Source of the DNA: Acidobacteriota bacterium
GTDB taxonomy: Bacteria > Acidobacteriota > Vicinamibacteria > Vicinamibacterales > CAVVIG01
DNA: 61,587 nucleotides
Assembly: GCA_020850715.1 (NCBI GenBank)
Contig: JADZED010000068.1
Location: forward strand, 1-61,587
Direction: 5' to 3'
The notes below the pieces were generated by a model that saw only the letters and a list, made by a program, of their open reading frames with translations, was not told where the DNA came from and made no database searches. This document shows positions 8,142-15,520 of the stretch, in pieces. Position numbers and translations under genes: made by a program. The first letter of the stretch is position 1. Each line of letters starts with the position of its first letter.

Positions 8142-8153
8142 CAGCCTTCAGCG
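8086..8153 (+). promoter_or_regulatory. attenuator hairpins: alternative pairing region of the cys leader
   Basis: Three hairpins are visible. The first is GGACC 8086-8090 with GGTCC 8095-8099, directly after the Cys codons. The second is CCGTC 8117-8121 with GACGG 8126-8130, closed by a CGAA loop. The third is CGCTGA 8136-8141 with TCAGCG 8148-8153. Two competing pairings exist. GGTCCC 8095-8100 can pair with GGGACC 8171-8176, inside the terminator's 5-prime arm. GCTGAAGG 8051-8058 can pair with CCTTCAGC 8145-8152. A ribosome stalled on the last Cys codons would cover 8086-8090 and free 8095-8100 to break the terminator. Confidence 0.6.
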
Positions 8154-8163
8154 CGGTAGATCG

Positions 8164-8193
8164 AAAGCCTGGGACCTGAAAATCCCGGGCTTT
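8164..8193 (+). terminator. attenuator terminator-like hairpin before cysD
   Basis: AAAGCCTGGGA at 8164-8174 pairs with TCCCGGGCTTT at 8183-8193: 11 base pairs with one G-U pair and an 8-base loop. It is followed by the T-rich GCTGTTTTC. The hairpin ends 24 bases before the cysD ATG and downstream of the leader-peptide stop, as expected for a transcription attenuator. The T-tract is interrupted, so termination may be partial or Rho-assisted. Confidence 0.6.
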
Positions 8194-8217
8194 GCTGTTT
8201 TCAGGGGACGATTCGAC

Positions 8218-9177
8218 ATGGCCATCGCCGCAGCTTCCAACGTCGCCCGCTTCACGGGCCGCCTGCAGCCGACCGCGCCGCGGCTGGACCACCTGCAGGC
8301 GCTCGAGGCCGAGAGCATCCACATCATGCGCGAGGTGGTCGCCGAGTTCGAGCGGCCGGTGATGCTGTACTCGATCGGCAAGGACTCCTCGGTGCTGCTG
8401 CGGCTGGCGCAGAAGGCGTTCCATCCGGCGCCCATCCCGTTCCCGCTGCTCCACGTCGACACCACCTACAAGTTCAAGGAGATGATCGAGTTCCGCGACC
8501 GGTACACGGCCGAAGTCGGGGCGCGGCTCATCGTCCACACCAACGAGCAGGCGATCGCCGAGGGCACGCAGCCCTACCTCGTCGGGACGCAGCGCTGCTG
8601 CGGCCTGCTCAAGACCAAGGCGCTGCTCGACGCGCTGGACGCCGGCGGCTTCGACGCGGCGTTCGGCGGCGCGCGGCGCGACGAGGAGCGGTCGCGCGCG
8701 AAGGAGCGGATCGTCTCGCTTCGCGACGCGAAAGGGCAGTGGGATCCGAAGCGCCAGCGGCCGGAGCTCTGGAACCTGTTGAACGGCCGGATCCGGCCCG
8801 GCGAGAGCATCCGCGTGTTTCCGCTGTCGAACTGGACCGAGCTCGACGTCTGGCAGTACATCCACGTCGAGCGCATTCCGATCGTGCCGCTCTATTTCGC
8901 CAGGGACCGCGAGGTGATTGTCCGCGGCAACTCGCTCATCATGCTCGAGCAGCCCTTCGTGCCGCTGCTGCCGGGCGAGATGCCCCAGCGCGTGCGGTGC
9001 CGCATGCGTTCGCTCGGCTGCTCGCCCTGCACCGGCGCGGTCAGATCCGACGCCGACACGGTGCCGAAGATCATCGAGGAACTGGTCGTCACCAGGCACT
9101 CCGAGCGCCAGCTCCGCGTCATCGATCACGACCAGGACGGCTCGATGGAGCTGAAGAAGCGCGAAGGCTACTTCTGA
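8218..9177 (+). CDS. cysD: sulfate adenylyltransferase subunit 2
   Basis: CysD forms adenosine 5-prime-phosphosulfate from sulfate and ATP together with the GTPase CysN, the first step of sulfate assimilation. The 319-residue protein carries the PP-loop ATP pyrophosphatase motif SIGKDSS at 52-58. Other family blocks are [28 protein letters not shown] and the C-terminal [14 protein letters not shown]. The start is the ATG at 8218 with GGGGAC upstream. It is the first gene of cysD-cysN-cysH; its stop TGA shares an A with the cysN ATG (TGATG). Expression probably depends on the cysteine leader just upstream. Confidence 0.96.
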   Translation: MAIAAASNVARFTGRLQPTAPRLDHLQALEAESIHIMREVVAEFERPVMLYSIGKDSSVLLRLAQKAFHPAPIPFPLLHVDTTYKFKEMIEFRDRYTAEVGARLIVHTNEQAIAEGTQPYLVGTQRCCGLLKTKALLDALDAGGFDAAFGGARRDEERSRAKERIVSLRDAKGQWDPKRQRPELWNLLNGRIRPGESIRVFPLSNWTELDVWQYIHVERIPIVPLYFARDREVIVRGNSLIMLEQPFVPLLPGEMPQRVRCRMRSLGCSPCTGAVRSDADTVPKIIEELVVTRHSERQLRVIDHDQDGSMELKKREGYF

Positions 9178-10478
9178 TGTCCGGCCTGCTGCGCGTCTGC
9201 ACGGCCGGCAGCGTCGACGACGGGAAGAGCACGCTCATCGGGCGGCTGCTGCACGATTCGAAGTCGGTCTACGAGGACCAGATCCACTCGGTGCAGTCGG
9301 CGTCGAAGAACCGCACGGCCGGCCCGATCGATTTCTCGCTGTTCACCGACGGCCTCAAGGCCGAGCGCGAGCAGGGGATCACCATCGACGTCGCATACCG
9401 CTACTTCGCGACCGCGCGGCGCAAGTTCATCCTGGCCGACACGCCGGGGCACGAGCAGTACACGCGCAACATGGCCACCGGCGCGTCGACGGCCGATCTC
9501 GCCATCCTGCTCGTCGACGCGCGCAACGGCGTGCGCGTGCAGTCGAAGCGGCACGCGCGGATCGCGCGGCTGCTGGGGATCTCCAACTTCGTGCTGGCGA
9601 TCAACAAGATGGATCTCGTCGACTTCGACCGCGGCGTGTTCGAGGGGATCTGCGACGACTTCGAGGATCTGCTGCAGGGCGCCACGCGGCACGCGATCCC
9701 GCTCAGCGCGCTGCACGGCGACAACGTGATTGCGGTCAGCGACCGCACGCCGTGGTTCGAAGGGCCCAGCCTGCTCGAGTACCTCGAGACCACGACGGTG
9801 GAACGCGATCTCGCCGCGCGGCCGTTCCGCTTCCCGGTGCAGATGGTGATCCGGCCGGACCAGGACTTCCGCGGCTATGCCGGCCAGATCGTGTCGGGCG
9901 CGATCGGCATCGGCGACGCGGTCACGGTCTTCCCGTCGGGTCGCAGCTCGCGCGTCGCGCGGATTGCGACGTGGGACGGCGATCTGGAGCGGGCGTTCGC
10001 GCCGATGTCGGTGACGCTCACGCTCGAGGACGAGCTCGACGTCAGCCGTGGCGACCTGCTGGCGGTCGGCGAACCCGAGGTCGCTCCGCGCTTCGAAGCC
10101 GAAGTCGTCTGGATGGACGAGCGACCGCTCGACCCGGCCCGGGTGTACCGGCTGAAGCACACGTCGCGATGGCTCAATGCCGAGGTCGATCACGGTCTCG
10201 TGATGAACCAGATCCGCACGGTGGCGATCCAGGCGGCGCGCCCGCTGGTCTTCGATCGCTACGAAGCCGACCGCGCGACCGGCAGCTTCATCCTGGTGGA
10301 CCCGGCGACCAACTTCACCGCCGGGGCCGGGATGATCGTCAACCCGCTGCGCGCGCGCGGCGGTCTCGCGGCAAGGCCGACCGCCGCCGAACAGCTCGCG
10401 CGCGCCGCGCGGTCGGCAGCGACCGAGGAAGAGGCGATCGCGGCGGTGCGCCGTGCGCTGGAGGACATTCTGGAATGA
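9177..10478 (+). CDS. cysN: sulfate adenylyltransferase subunit 1 (GTPase)
   Basis: CysN is the regulatory GTPase that drives APS synthesis by CysD. Translation-factor-type G motifs are present: GSVDDGKST at 11-19, DTPGHEQ from Asp88 and NKMD from Asn143. Beta-barrel domains follow (PVQMVIRPDQDFRGYAGQI). The protein is 433 residues and ends after the barrel domains, so it lacks the fused APS-kinase (CysC) domain seen in NodQ-type proteins. That fits a pathway using APS directly. The ATG overlaps the cysD stop, and its own stop overlaps the cysH ATG, so the three subunits are translationally coupled. Confidence 0.96.
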   Translation: MSGLLRVCTAGSVDDGKSTLIGRLLHDSKSVYEDQIHSVQSASKNRTAGPIDFSLFTDGLKAEREQGITIDVAYRYFATARRKFILADTPGHEQYTRNMATGASTADLAILLVDARNGVRVQSKRHARIARLLGISNFVLAINKMDLVDFDRGVFEGICDDFEDLLQGATRHAIPLSALHGDNVIAVSDRTPWFEGPSLLEYLETTTVERDLAARPFRFPVQMVIRPDQDFRGYAGQIVSGAIGIGDAVTVFPSGRSSRVARIATWDGDLERAFAPMSVTLTLEDELDVSRGDLLAVGEPEVAPRFEAEVVWMDERPLDPARVYRLKHTSRWLNAEVDHGLVMNQIRTVAIQAARPLVFDRYEADRATGSFILVDPATNFTAGAGMIVNPLRARGGLAARPTAAEQLARAARSAATEEEAIAAVRRALEDILE

Positions 10479-11185
10479 AGCCAGCCGCCGGCCGCCAGTC
10501 GTCGGTCATCGGTCCGGAATCATCCGCCAGGCCTCTGGAGCCGTCCGTCTCCGGCGCCGACGCGGCGGCCATCGTGGCGCAGGCGCTCGACGCGGCGGCG
10601 AGGCCCTGCATCACCTGCAGCTTCCAGGCCGAGGACATGGTCGTCCTGCACATGCTTCGCCGGATCCAGCCCGACATACCGGTGCTGTTCCTCGATACCG
10701 TGCACCATTTCGCGCAGACCTGCGCCTACCGGGACGACATGGCCGCGCGCTGGGGGCTCAACCTGATCAACCTGCGGGCGGCGGAGCCGGCGCCGGGGCT
10801 GTGGCGGACGAGCACCGACGAGTGCTGCGCGCGCCACAAGATCCAGCCGCTGTTCTCCGCGCTCGAAGCCTACGACGCCTGGTTCACCGGCCTGCGCCGA
10901 CAGCAATCGGCGTCGCGCGCCGCGCTCGCAGAATCCGAGCCGTTCCGGCTGCCGTCGGGGCGGTCCATCGCGAAGCTGAGCCCGCTGGCGGCCTGGACCA
11001 CGAAGGACGTGTGGGCATACACGACTGCCCACCAGATCCCGCTCCTGCCGCTCTACGAGGCGGGCTACACGAGCATCGGCTGTGAGCCCTGCACCGCGGT
11101 TCCCTTCGACCCCGAGAATCCGCGCTCGGGGCGATGGCAGGGACAGAAGCTCGAATGCGGCATCCACATCCAACCACCCGAGTAG
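10475..11185 (+). CDS. cysH: assimilatory adenylyl-sulfate (APS) reductase
   Basis: This 236-residue thioredoxin- or glutaredoxin-dependent reductase converts APS to sulfite. A Cys-Cys pair at 117-118 and a CxxC at 203-206 are the ligands of the [4Fe-4S] cluster that marks APS-type rather than PAPS-type enzymes. The catalytic Cys228 sits in the C-terminal LECGIH motif. The absence of a CysC kinase in cysN or nearby agrees with APS as substrate. The start is an ATGA overlap with cysN. The first 25 or so residues are poorly conserved. No sulfite reductase gene is in the window. Confidence 0.94.
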   Translation: MKPAAGRQSSVIGPESSARPLEPSVSGADAAAIVAQALDAAARPCITCSFQAEDMVVLHMLRRIQPDIPVLFLDTVHHFAQTCAYRDDMAARWGLNLINLRAAEPAPGLWRTSTDECCARHKIQPLFSALEAYDAWFTGLRRQQSASRAALAESEPFRLPSGRSIAKLSPLAAWTTKDVWAYTTAHQIPLLPLYEAGYTSIGCEPCTAVPFDPENPRSGRWQGQKLECGIHIQPPE

Positions 11186-11318
11186 GTGCTCCGGCGTCCG
11201 GCTGAAGCAGCCGAGGTCGCGGTTCACCGCGCGCCGGCCGAGGCGTCGGACCGCCGCACCTCGACCCCGCGGCGGCAAGTGCCATGGGAACGTTGTTTGC
11301 TGACGTTTCTCTACTGGC

Positions 11319-11522
11319 ATGACGCGCACTCGCATCAATGACGACATCCTCAACAGACTCAAAGGCACCTTTCTGGAAGTGCCGGGCACCACGTTGACCG
11401 TTGACGAGGCGGCGAGGCTGTGCGGCCTCGGCGTGCCCGAGAGCGGGGCGCTCCTCGACCGGCTCAAGGAATCGGGCTTCCTCATCGCGCGGCCCGATGG
11501 TTCTTTCGTGCGTGCCGGCTGA
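11319..11522 (+). CDS. small hypothetical protein, possibly winged-helix DNA-binding
   Basis: This is a 67-residue protein I cannot assign to a named family. Its pattern, with a short helix, LTVDEAARLCGLGVPESGALLDRLKESGF and then a two-strand wing (LIARPDGSFVR), reads like a minimal winged-helix domain of the Rrf2/MarR type without a sensor part. It follows cysH by 133 nt on the same strand, so it could be a local regulator or an unrelated gene. The start ATG is preceded by CTACTGGC, which is no real ribosome site. Confidence 0.55.
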   Translation: MTRTRINDDILNRLKGTFLEVPGTTLTVDEAARLCGLGVPESGALLDRLKESGFLIARPDGSFVRAG

Positions 11523-11931
11523 CACGTGCGCCGTTCGCCGGACGTTCACGCCGCGGCGCGTGCTGCATCCGTCTCGTGTCGGCCGCCCTGCACCGGCGCG
11601 TTCGAGACGTCTTCCGCGCGTTCGCTCGTCTGTTGCGGTTGGCGCGACATGAAGCTGTCGAAGCTGGCCGAGTCGATGATCAATCGCGAGGCGCTTGAAG
11701 CGGGCGGCGGGGAAGCGGCAGGCGGACTGGCCCGCGCCGGCTCGCGCTCGAACCGCGGTCGCGCGCACCAGCCCGCATCACCCGCGACTGAACGTCGGCG
11801 CCCGCCCCCTCGGCGTCCGGGCGCGTGCGCGCAGCCTTCCTGTCGCGTGCTTGCGAACCTGGCGCGGCCGTGAGGGGGCGCGGGCCGGCGGGAACGCGGC
11901 CCCGCCGGCATGCGAACCACGACCACCACGG
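11523..11931. other. 409-nt region without a supported gene
   Basis: Open frames exist on both strands here, but their predicted proteins are Arg/Pro/Ala-rich and lack family features or ribosome sites. I see no RNA gene. The region separates the plus-strand cys cluster from the minus-strand BON-domain gene and may hold a terminator; no clean T-tailed hairpin is visible. Confidence 0.35.
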
Positions 11932-12477
11932 TTACTTGCCCACGGTCAGCTCGTTGTCGACGCGCGTCACGTTGGGCACCTTGCCGGCGACCTCGGCCGC
12001 CTTGGTCTTCTGCGCCTCGCTGCTCACCTTGCCGCTCAGCGTGACGACGCCGTTGGCGGTCGCGACGGTGATCTGGTCGGCTTTGATCGACGGCTCCCCG
12101 GTCAACGCCGCCTTGACCTGGCTGTCGATCTCGCTGTCGGCGGGCGCGGCGCCCACCTCCGGCGCAGCCTCGGCGCCGGTCGTCGGCGCGGCGCCCTGTT
12201 CGCCGGCGGGCGCGACGTTGATGTCGTCGACGACATTGGCGACACCCCTGGTGTTGCGCGCGATCTCGAGCGCTTTGGCCTCCTCCGCCTCGTTCTGCAC
12301 GGTGCCGCTCAGCGTCACCACGCGATCCTTGGTGTTGACGTCGATCTGCTGCGACTTCACGGTCTCGTCCGCCGCGAGCTTCGACACGATGTTGGTCGTG
12401 ATGGCCGCGTCCGACCGCGAGCACCCGGCGGCCAGCGCGGCCGCCGCGATAATGCCGAGTACACTGCGAGCTCTCAT
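11932..12477 (-). CDS. BON-domain lipoprotein
   Basis: This 181-residue envelope protein has two BON domains, at about 25-90 and 115-180. Each contains the typical VVTLSGTV or VVTLSGKV strand and a VxxVDN-type ending. A lipoprotein signal ends LAAGC with the lipidated Cys at 19. An Ala/Pro-rich linker joins the domains. BON proteins such as OsmY and DolP bind phospholipid and help maintain envelope integrity under osmotic stress. The start ATG has a strong ribosome site (GGAGGGAG). The gene is divergent from the IMPDH-family gene. Confidence 0.88.
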   Translation of the reverse strand: MRARSVLGIIAAAALAAGCSRSDAAITTNIVSKLAADETVKSQQIDVNTKDRVVTLSGTVQNEAEEAKALEIARNTRGVANVVDDINVAPAGEQGAAPTTGAEAAPEVGAAPADSEIDSQVKAALTGEPSIKADQITVATANGVVTLSGKVSSEAQKTKAAEVAGKVPNVTRVDNELTVGK

Positions 12478-12559
12478 CTTCTCCCTCCTGCCACGGCGTT
12501 ATGCAAGCGCCGCCCCATCGGGAGCTCAGGCGGCGGCCGGGGCAGGTCGGCAGGTCGGC

Positions 12560-12565
12560 TAGACT
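12560..12565 (+). promoter_or_regulatory. TANNNT box for a leaderless IMPDH-family transcript
   Basis: TAGACT lies exactly six bases before the ATG at 12572, with no ribosome site between. The transcript would start at the A of the start codon. Confidence 0.5.
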
Positions 12566-12571
12566 GAGCGG

Positions 12572-14053
12572 ATGGACCTGCTCGAAGCCGTCCGCGGCTG
12601 CACATTCGACGATTTCCTGCTCGCGCCCCAGCGCGGCGTCGTGCTCCGGCGCGATCCCCGGGCCATCGACCTGCGCACGTTGTTCTCGCGGCATCTGCCG
12701 CTGAGCCGCCCGCTGGTCTCGGCGAACATGGACACGATCACGCGGGCCGCGATGGCCATCGTGCTCGCCGAAGAGGGCGGCCTCGGCGTCATCGATCGCG
12801 GCTATCGCTCCGGCGACATCCAGCCGCAGGTCCAGGAGGTCGCGGCAGTCAAGCGCACGCAGCACGGCATCATCTCGGACCCGCACACGATCGGACCATC
12901 CCAGACGATCGGCGAAGCCATCCGGAAGATGCGCGCCACGCGCGTCGGCTCGCTCGCCGTGGTCGACGATCGGCGCCGCCTGGCCGGCCTGCTCACCGAG
13001 CGCGACGTGCGCTTCGTCGGCGTCGATCTCACGGTCGCCGACAGGATGACGCCGCGCGAGCGTCTCGTCGTGCACGTCGGACCGATCGCGCTGCCGGATG
13101 CCGCGCAGCTGATGGCGCGCGAGAAGGTGAAGAAGCTCCCGCTCGTCGACGCCGACGGCGGTCTCGCCGGCCTGGTGACCGCCAGGGATCTGATCCAGCA
13201 CCAGCGGCACCCCTTCGCGACGCGCGACGGCCGCGGGCGCCTGCGGGTCGGCGCCGCGATCGGCGCGGCGGGCGACTACCTGGAGCGCGCCGCCGAGGCG
13301 ATCCGGGCAGGCGCGGACGTGCTCGTGATCGACATCGCGCACGGCCACTCGGCCGTGATGGAACGCGCGATCGAGGCGGTCCGGAAGCGGTTCGGCGAGG
13401 TGGAGCTGGTCGCCGGCAACGTGGCGACCGGGGAGGGCGCCGCGTTCCTCGCAGATCGCGGCGTCGACGCCGTCAAGGTCGGCATCGGCCCTGGCGGCGG
13501 CTGCGCCACGCGGCTGACGACGAGCTTCGGCATCCCGCAGGTGGAGGCGCTCGTGCAGTGCCGGCTGGCGGTCGGAGACCGGGTGCCGCTCATCGCCGAC
13601 GGCGGCGTGAAGCGCGACGGCAGCATCGCCCAGGCGCTGCTGTTCGGCGCCGACACGGTGATGCTCGGCAGCGCGTTGGCCGGGACCGAAGAGACGCCGG
13701 GCGAGATCGTGATGAAGCCGCTGCTGATGGGGGATGCCCAGAAGGTCGTGCAGGTGCCCTTCAAGGTGTTCCGCGGGATGGCCTCGATCGGCGCGATCCG
13801 CGACCGCCTGGACCTCGAGGAGGCGGAGCCGCAGGAGCTGGAAGCGTTCGGTGCGGAAGGGATCGAGGTGAGCGTGCCGGCGCGCGGGTCGGTCCGCGGC
13901 GTGATTGCCGACATGCTGAAGCACCTCTGCTCGTCGATCAGCTACGGCGGGGCGGAGAGCCTGGCCGACCTGCGGCAGCGGTTCTGGAACGCCCCGGACC
14001 GCTACCTCGTGAAGCTCACTCCCGCGTCGCGGGCCGAATCGTTCCAGCGATAG
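12572..14053 (+). CDS. guaB: IMP dehydrogenase / GMP reductase family protein with CBS pair
   Basis: This 493-residue TIM-barrel nucleotide enzyme has two CBS domains inserted at about 95-215. The loop Cys is Cys311 in GIGPGGGC, where IMP dehydrogenases usually have GSICTTR. Substrate-site blocks ADGGVKRDG and FRGMASIGA are present. After this the mobile flap is short and lacks the Arg-Tyr pair that activates water in true IMP dehydrogenases. The end ([14 protein letters not shown]) looks more like GMP reductases or actinobacterial GuaB1. It could therefore be a GMP reductase with CBS domains rather than the biosynthetic GuaB. A TAGACT box six bases upstream suggests a leaderless transcript. 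Confidence 0.85.
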   Translation: MDLLEAVRGCTFDDFLLAPQRGVVLRRDPRAIDLRTLFSRHLPLSRPLVSANMDTITRAAMAIVLAEEGGLGVIDRGYRSGDIQPQVQEVAAVKRTQHGIISDPHTIGPSQTIGEAIRKMRATRVGSLAVVDDRRRLAGLLTERDVRFVGVDLTVADRMTPRERLVVHVGPIALPDAAQLMAREKVKKLPLVDADGGLAGLVTARDLIQHQRHPFATRDGRGRLRVGAAIGAAGDYLERAAEAIRAGADVLVIDIAHGHSAVMERAIEAVRKRFGEVELVAGNVATGEGAAFLADRGVDAVKVGIGPGGGCATRLTTSFGIPQVEALVQCRLAVGDRVPLIADGGVKRDGSIAQALLFGADTVMLGSALAGTEETPGEIVMKPLLMGDAQKVVQVPFKVFRGMASIGAIRDRLDLEEAEPQELEAFGAEGIEVSVPARGSVRGVIADMLKHLCSSISYGGAESLADLRQRFWNAPDRYLVKLTPASRAESFQR

Positions 14054-14078
14054 CTGGGCGGGATCCGGGCGTCCGGCG

Positions 14079-14423
14079 CTAGCGTCCGACGTCCTTCACG
14101 ATGAACACCTTTTCGCCTGGCCGGATGAGGCCGAGATCGCGCCGGGCGATCTCCTCGATGGCGGCCGGATCGCTCGTCAGCCGTTCGACCTCCGCACGCA
14201 GCCTCGCATTCTCGGCGCGCTGCTGCGCAATGGCGGCCGCGAGCCGATCGTACTGCTCGCGTGCGCGCAGCATGGCGAGCAGCCCGCGATCGCCGACGAG
14301 GCTGTCTGCGATGAACAGCGCCGCGCCGAACAGGAGCAGCCAGACGACCAGCCGGCGCTTGCGGGTGCCGGCGCGGCCGGTCGTGGGGCGGCGGGCCGTG
14401 GGCCGGGCTCGTTCTCTGGACAC
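14079..14423 (-). CDS. ftsB: FtsB/DivIC-type septum formation initiator
   Basis: This small bitopic division protein has a basic cytoplasmic N-terminus, one membrane helix (VVWLLLFGAALFIADSL) and a coiled coil rich in Leu, Ala, Glu and Arg (REQYDRLAAAIAQQRAENAR). It ends in the family's LGLIRPGEKVFI motif. FtsB bridges FtsL and FtsQ in the divisome. I chose GTG at 14423, giving 114 residues. The frame can start at a TTG at 14444, but a TACCGT box at 14433-14438 lies inside that extension. It converges with the IMPDH-family gene; enolase, its usual neighbour, is absent here. Confidence 0.85.
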   Translation of the reverse strand: MSRERARPTARRPTTGRAGTRKRRLVVWLLLFGAALFIADSLVGDRGLLAMLRAREQYDRLAAAIAQQRAENARLRAEVERLTSDPAAIEEIARRDLGLIRPGEKVFIVKDVGR

Positions 14424-14512
14424 GCGGTGCTGACGGTACCTCAATCGGCGCGAAAGTACAAGCGGGATCGCTCGCGCCGGGCCGTCGATGGTGGCATACT
14501 GCAGAGCCGCTC

Positions 14513-14833
14513 ATGACCGACGTCGTCGTCGTGCTCACCACCGTCCCGGACGACGCACGCGGCGAAGCGCTCGCGCGGCAGCTCGTTGCCGAGCGGCTGG
14601 CCGCCTGCGCGAGCTTGTACCCGCCGATGATTTCGTTTTACCGCTGGAAGGGGCAGATCGCGCGCGAACCCGAGCGCCAGCTGGTTGTCAAGACCACCCA
14701 GGCATCGCTGCCCGCGCTGAAGACGCGGCTGGCGCAGCTGCACCCTTACGAGTTGCCGGAGCTGCTGGCGTTGCCGGCCGAGGCGGGCGCGGAGTACCTG
14801 GCCTGGGTGAACGAGGAGACCGGCGGCCTCTGA
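14513..14833 (+). CDS. cutA: divalent-cation tolerance protein CutA
   Basis: This 106-residue trimeric ferredoxin-like protein of the CutA1 family is linked to copper and divalent-metal tolerance. Family blocks are VVVLTTVPDDARGEALARQL, AACASLYPPMISFYRWKGQI and HPYELPELLALPAE. Length is normal. It is divergent from ftsB with 89 nt between, where CATACT at 14490-14495 may be a -10 box. The biochemical role of CutA is still debated, so metal tolerance is a family label only. Confidence 0.94.
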   Translation: MTDVVVVLTTVPDDARGEALARQLVAERLAACASLYPPMISFYRWKGQIAREPERQLVVKTTQASLPALKTRLAQLHPYELPELLALPAEAGAEYLAWVNEETGGL

Positions 14834-14869
14834 AGCGCAGGGGGCGGAGCACCTCGACGGCGGCGCCGC

Positions 14870-15520
14870 TCAGATCGACGCCCGCCCCATCCGGCCGCGC
14901 ACGAGCTCGATCAGCATCGGCAGGATCGACACGAGCACGATGCCGATCGTCACGAGCGAGAAGTTGTTCCGCACGGCCGGCACGTTGCCGAACATCCAGC
15001 CCGCGCCCAGACACAACCCGACCCAGGCAATCGCGCCGGTCACGTTGTAGAAGACGAAGGTCGCATAGTGCATGCCCGCGGCGCCGGCCACGAACGGCAC
15101 GAACGTGCGGACGATCGGCACGAAGCGACCGAGCACGACCGCCTTGCCGCCGTACTGCTCGAAGAAGGCGTGCGCCCGATCGAGGTGCCGCTGATTCAGC
15201 AGCCGGTGCCATGGCGCCGACCGATCGGCCCCGCTGATGGCCTTCGGGCCGACGAAGCGGCCGGCCGCGTAGTTCACCCCGTCGCCGGCGATGGCGGCGA
15301 GCGTCAGCAGGGTGGCTGCCAGAGGCGTGCTGAGCGCCCCGGTGGCGCAGACCGCTCCGGTCGCGAACAGCAGCGAATCGCCCGGCAGGAACGGGGCGAC
15401 GACCACGCCGGTCTCGGCGAACACGATGCCGAACAGGATGGCGTACACCCACGCGCCGTAGCTGGCGATGAAGTCGAGCAGGTGCCGGTCGAAATGGAGG
15501 AGGAAGTCGACGACGGTCAT
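14870..15520 (-). CDS. DedA/SNARE-associated family membrane protein
   Basis: This 216-residue polytopic inner-membrane protein of the DedA (VTT) family is implicated in lipid flipping and envelope homeostasis. The characteristic pieces are FAETGVVVAPFLPGDSLLF near residues 35-55, the GDGVNYAAGRFVG segment, and FVPIVRTFVPFVAGAAGM with its conserved Arg and Pro. Its ATG overlaps the stop of the upstream trans-sulfuration gene (ATGA at 15517-15520), so the two are co-transcribed and probably translationally coupled. A functional link between them is not obvious. Confidence 0.92.
   Translation of the reverse strand: MTVVDFLLHFDRHLLDFIASYGAWVYAILFGIVFAETGVVVAPFLPGDSLLFATGAVCATGALSTPLAATLLTLAAIAGDGVNYAAGRFVGPKAISGADRSAPWHRLLNQRHLDRAHAFFEQYGGKAVVLGRFVPIVRTFVPFVAGAAGMHYATFVFYNVTGAIAWVGLCLGAGWMFGNVPAVRNNFSLVTIGIVLVSILPMLIELVRGRMGRASI

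Noticed and set aside
8003..8217. SAM or other metabolite riboswitch upstream of cysD
   Set aside because: I could not find the conserved core of SAM riboswitches. The Cys-codon leader ORF explains the structure better.
11526..11873. 115-codon plus-strand open frame downstream of the 67-residue gene
   Set aside because: It has no ribosome site and a Pro/Arg/Ser-rich sequence, and it overlaps nothing conserved. It is not supportable as a gene.
11546..13924. 792-codon minus-strand open frame over the BON and IMPDH-family genes
   Set aside because: It crosses an intact lipoprotein gene in another frame and a conserved enzyme; the translation is compositionally biased.
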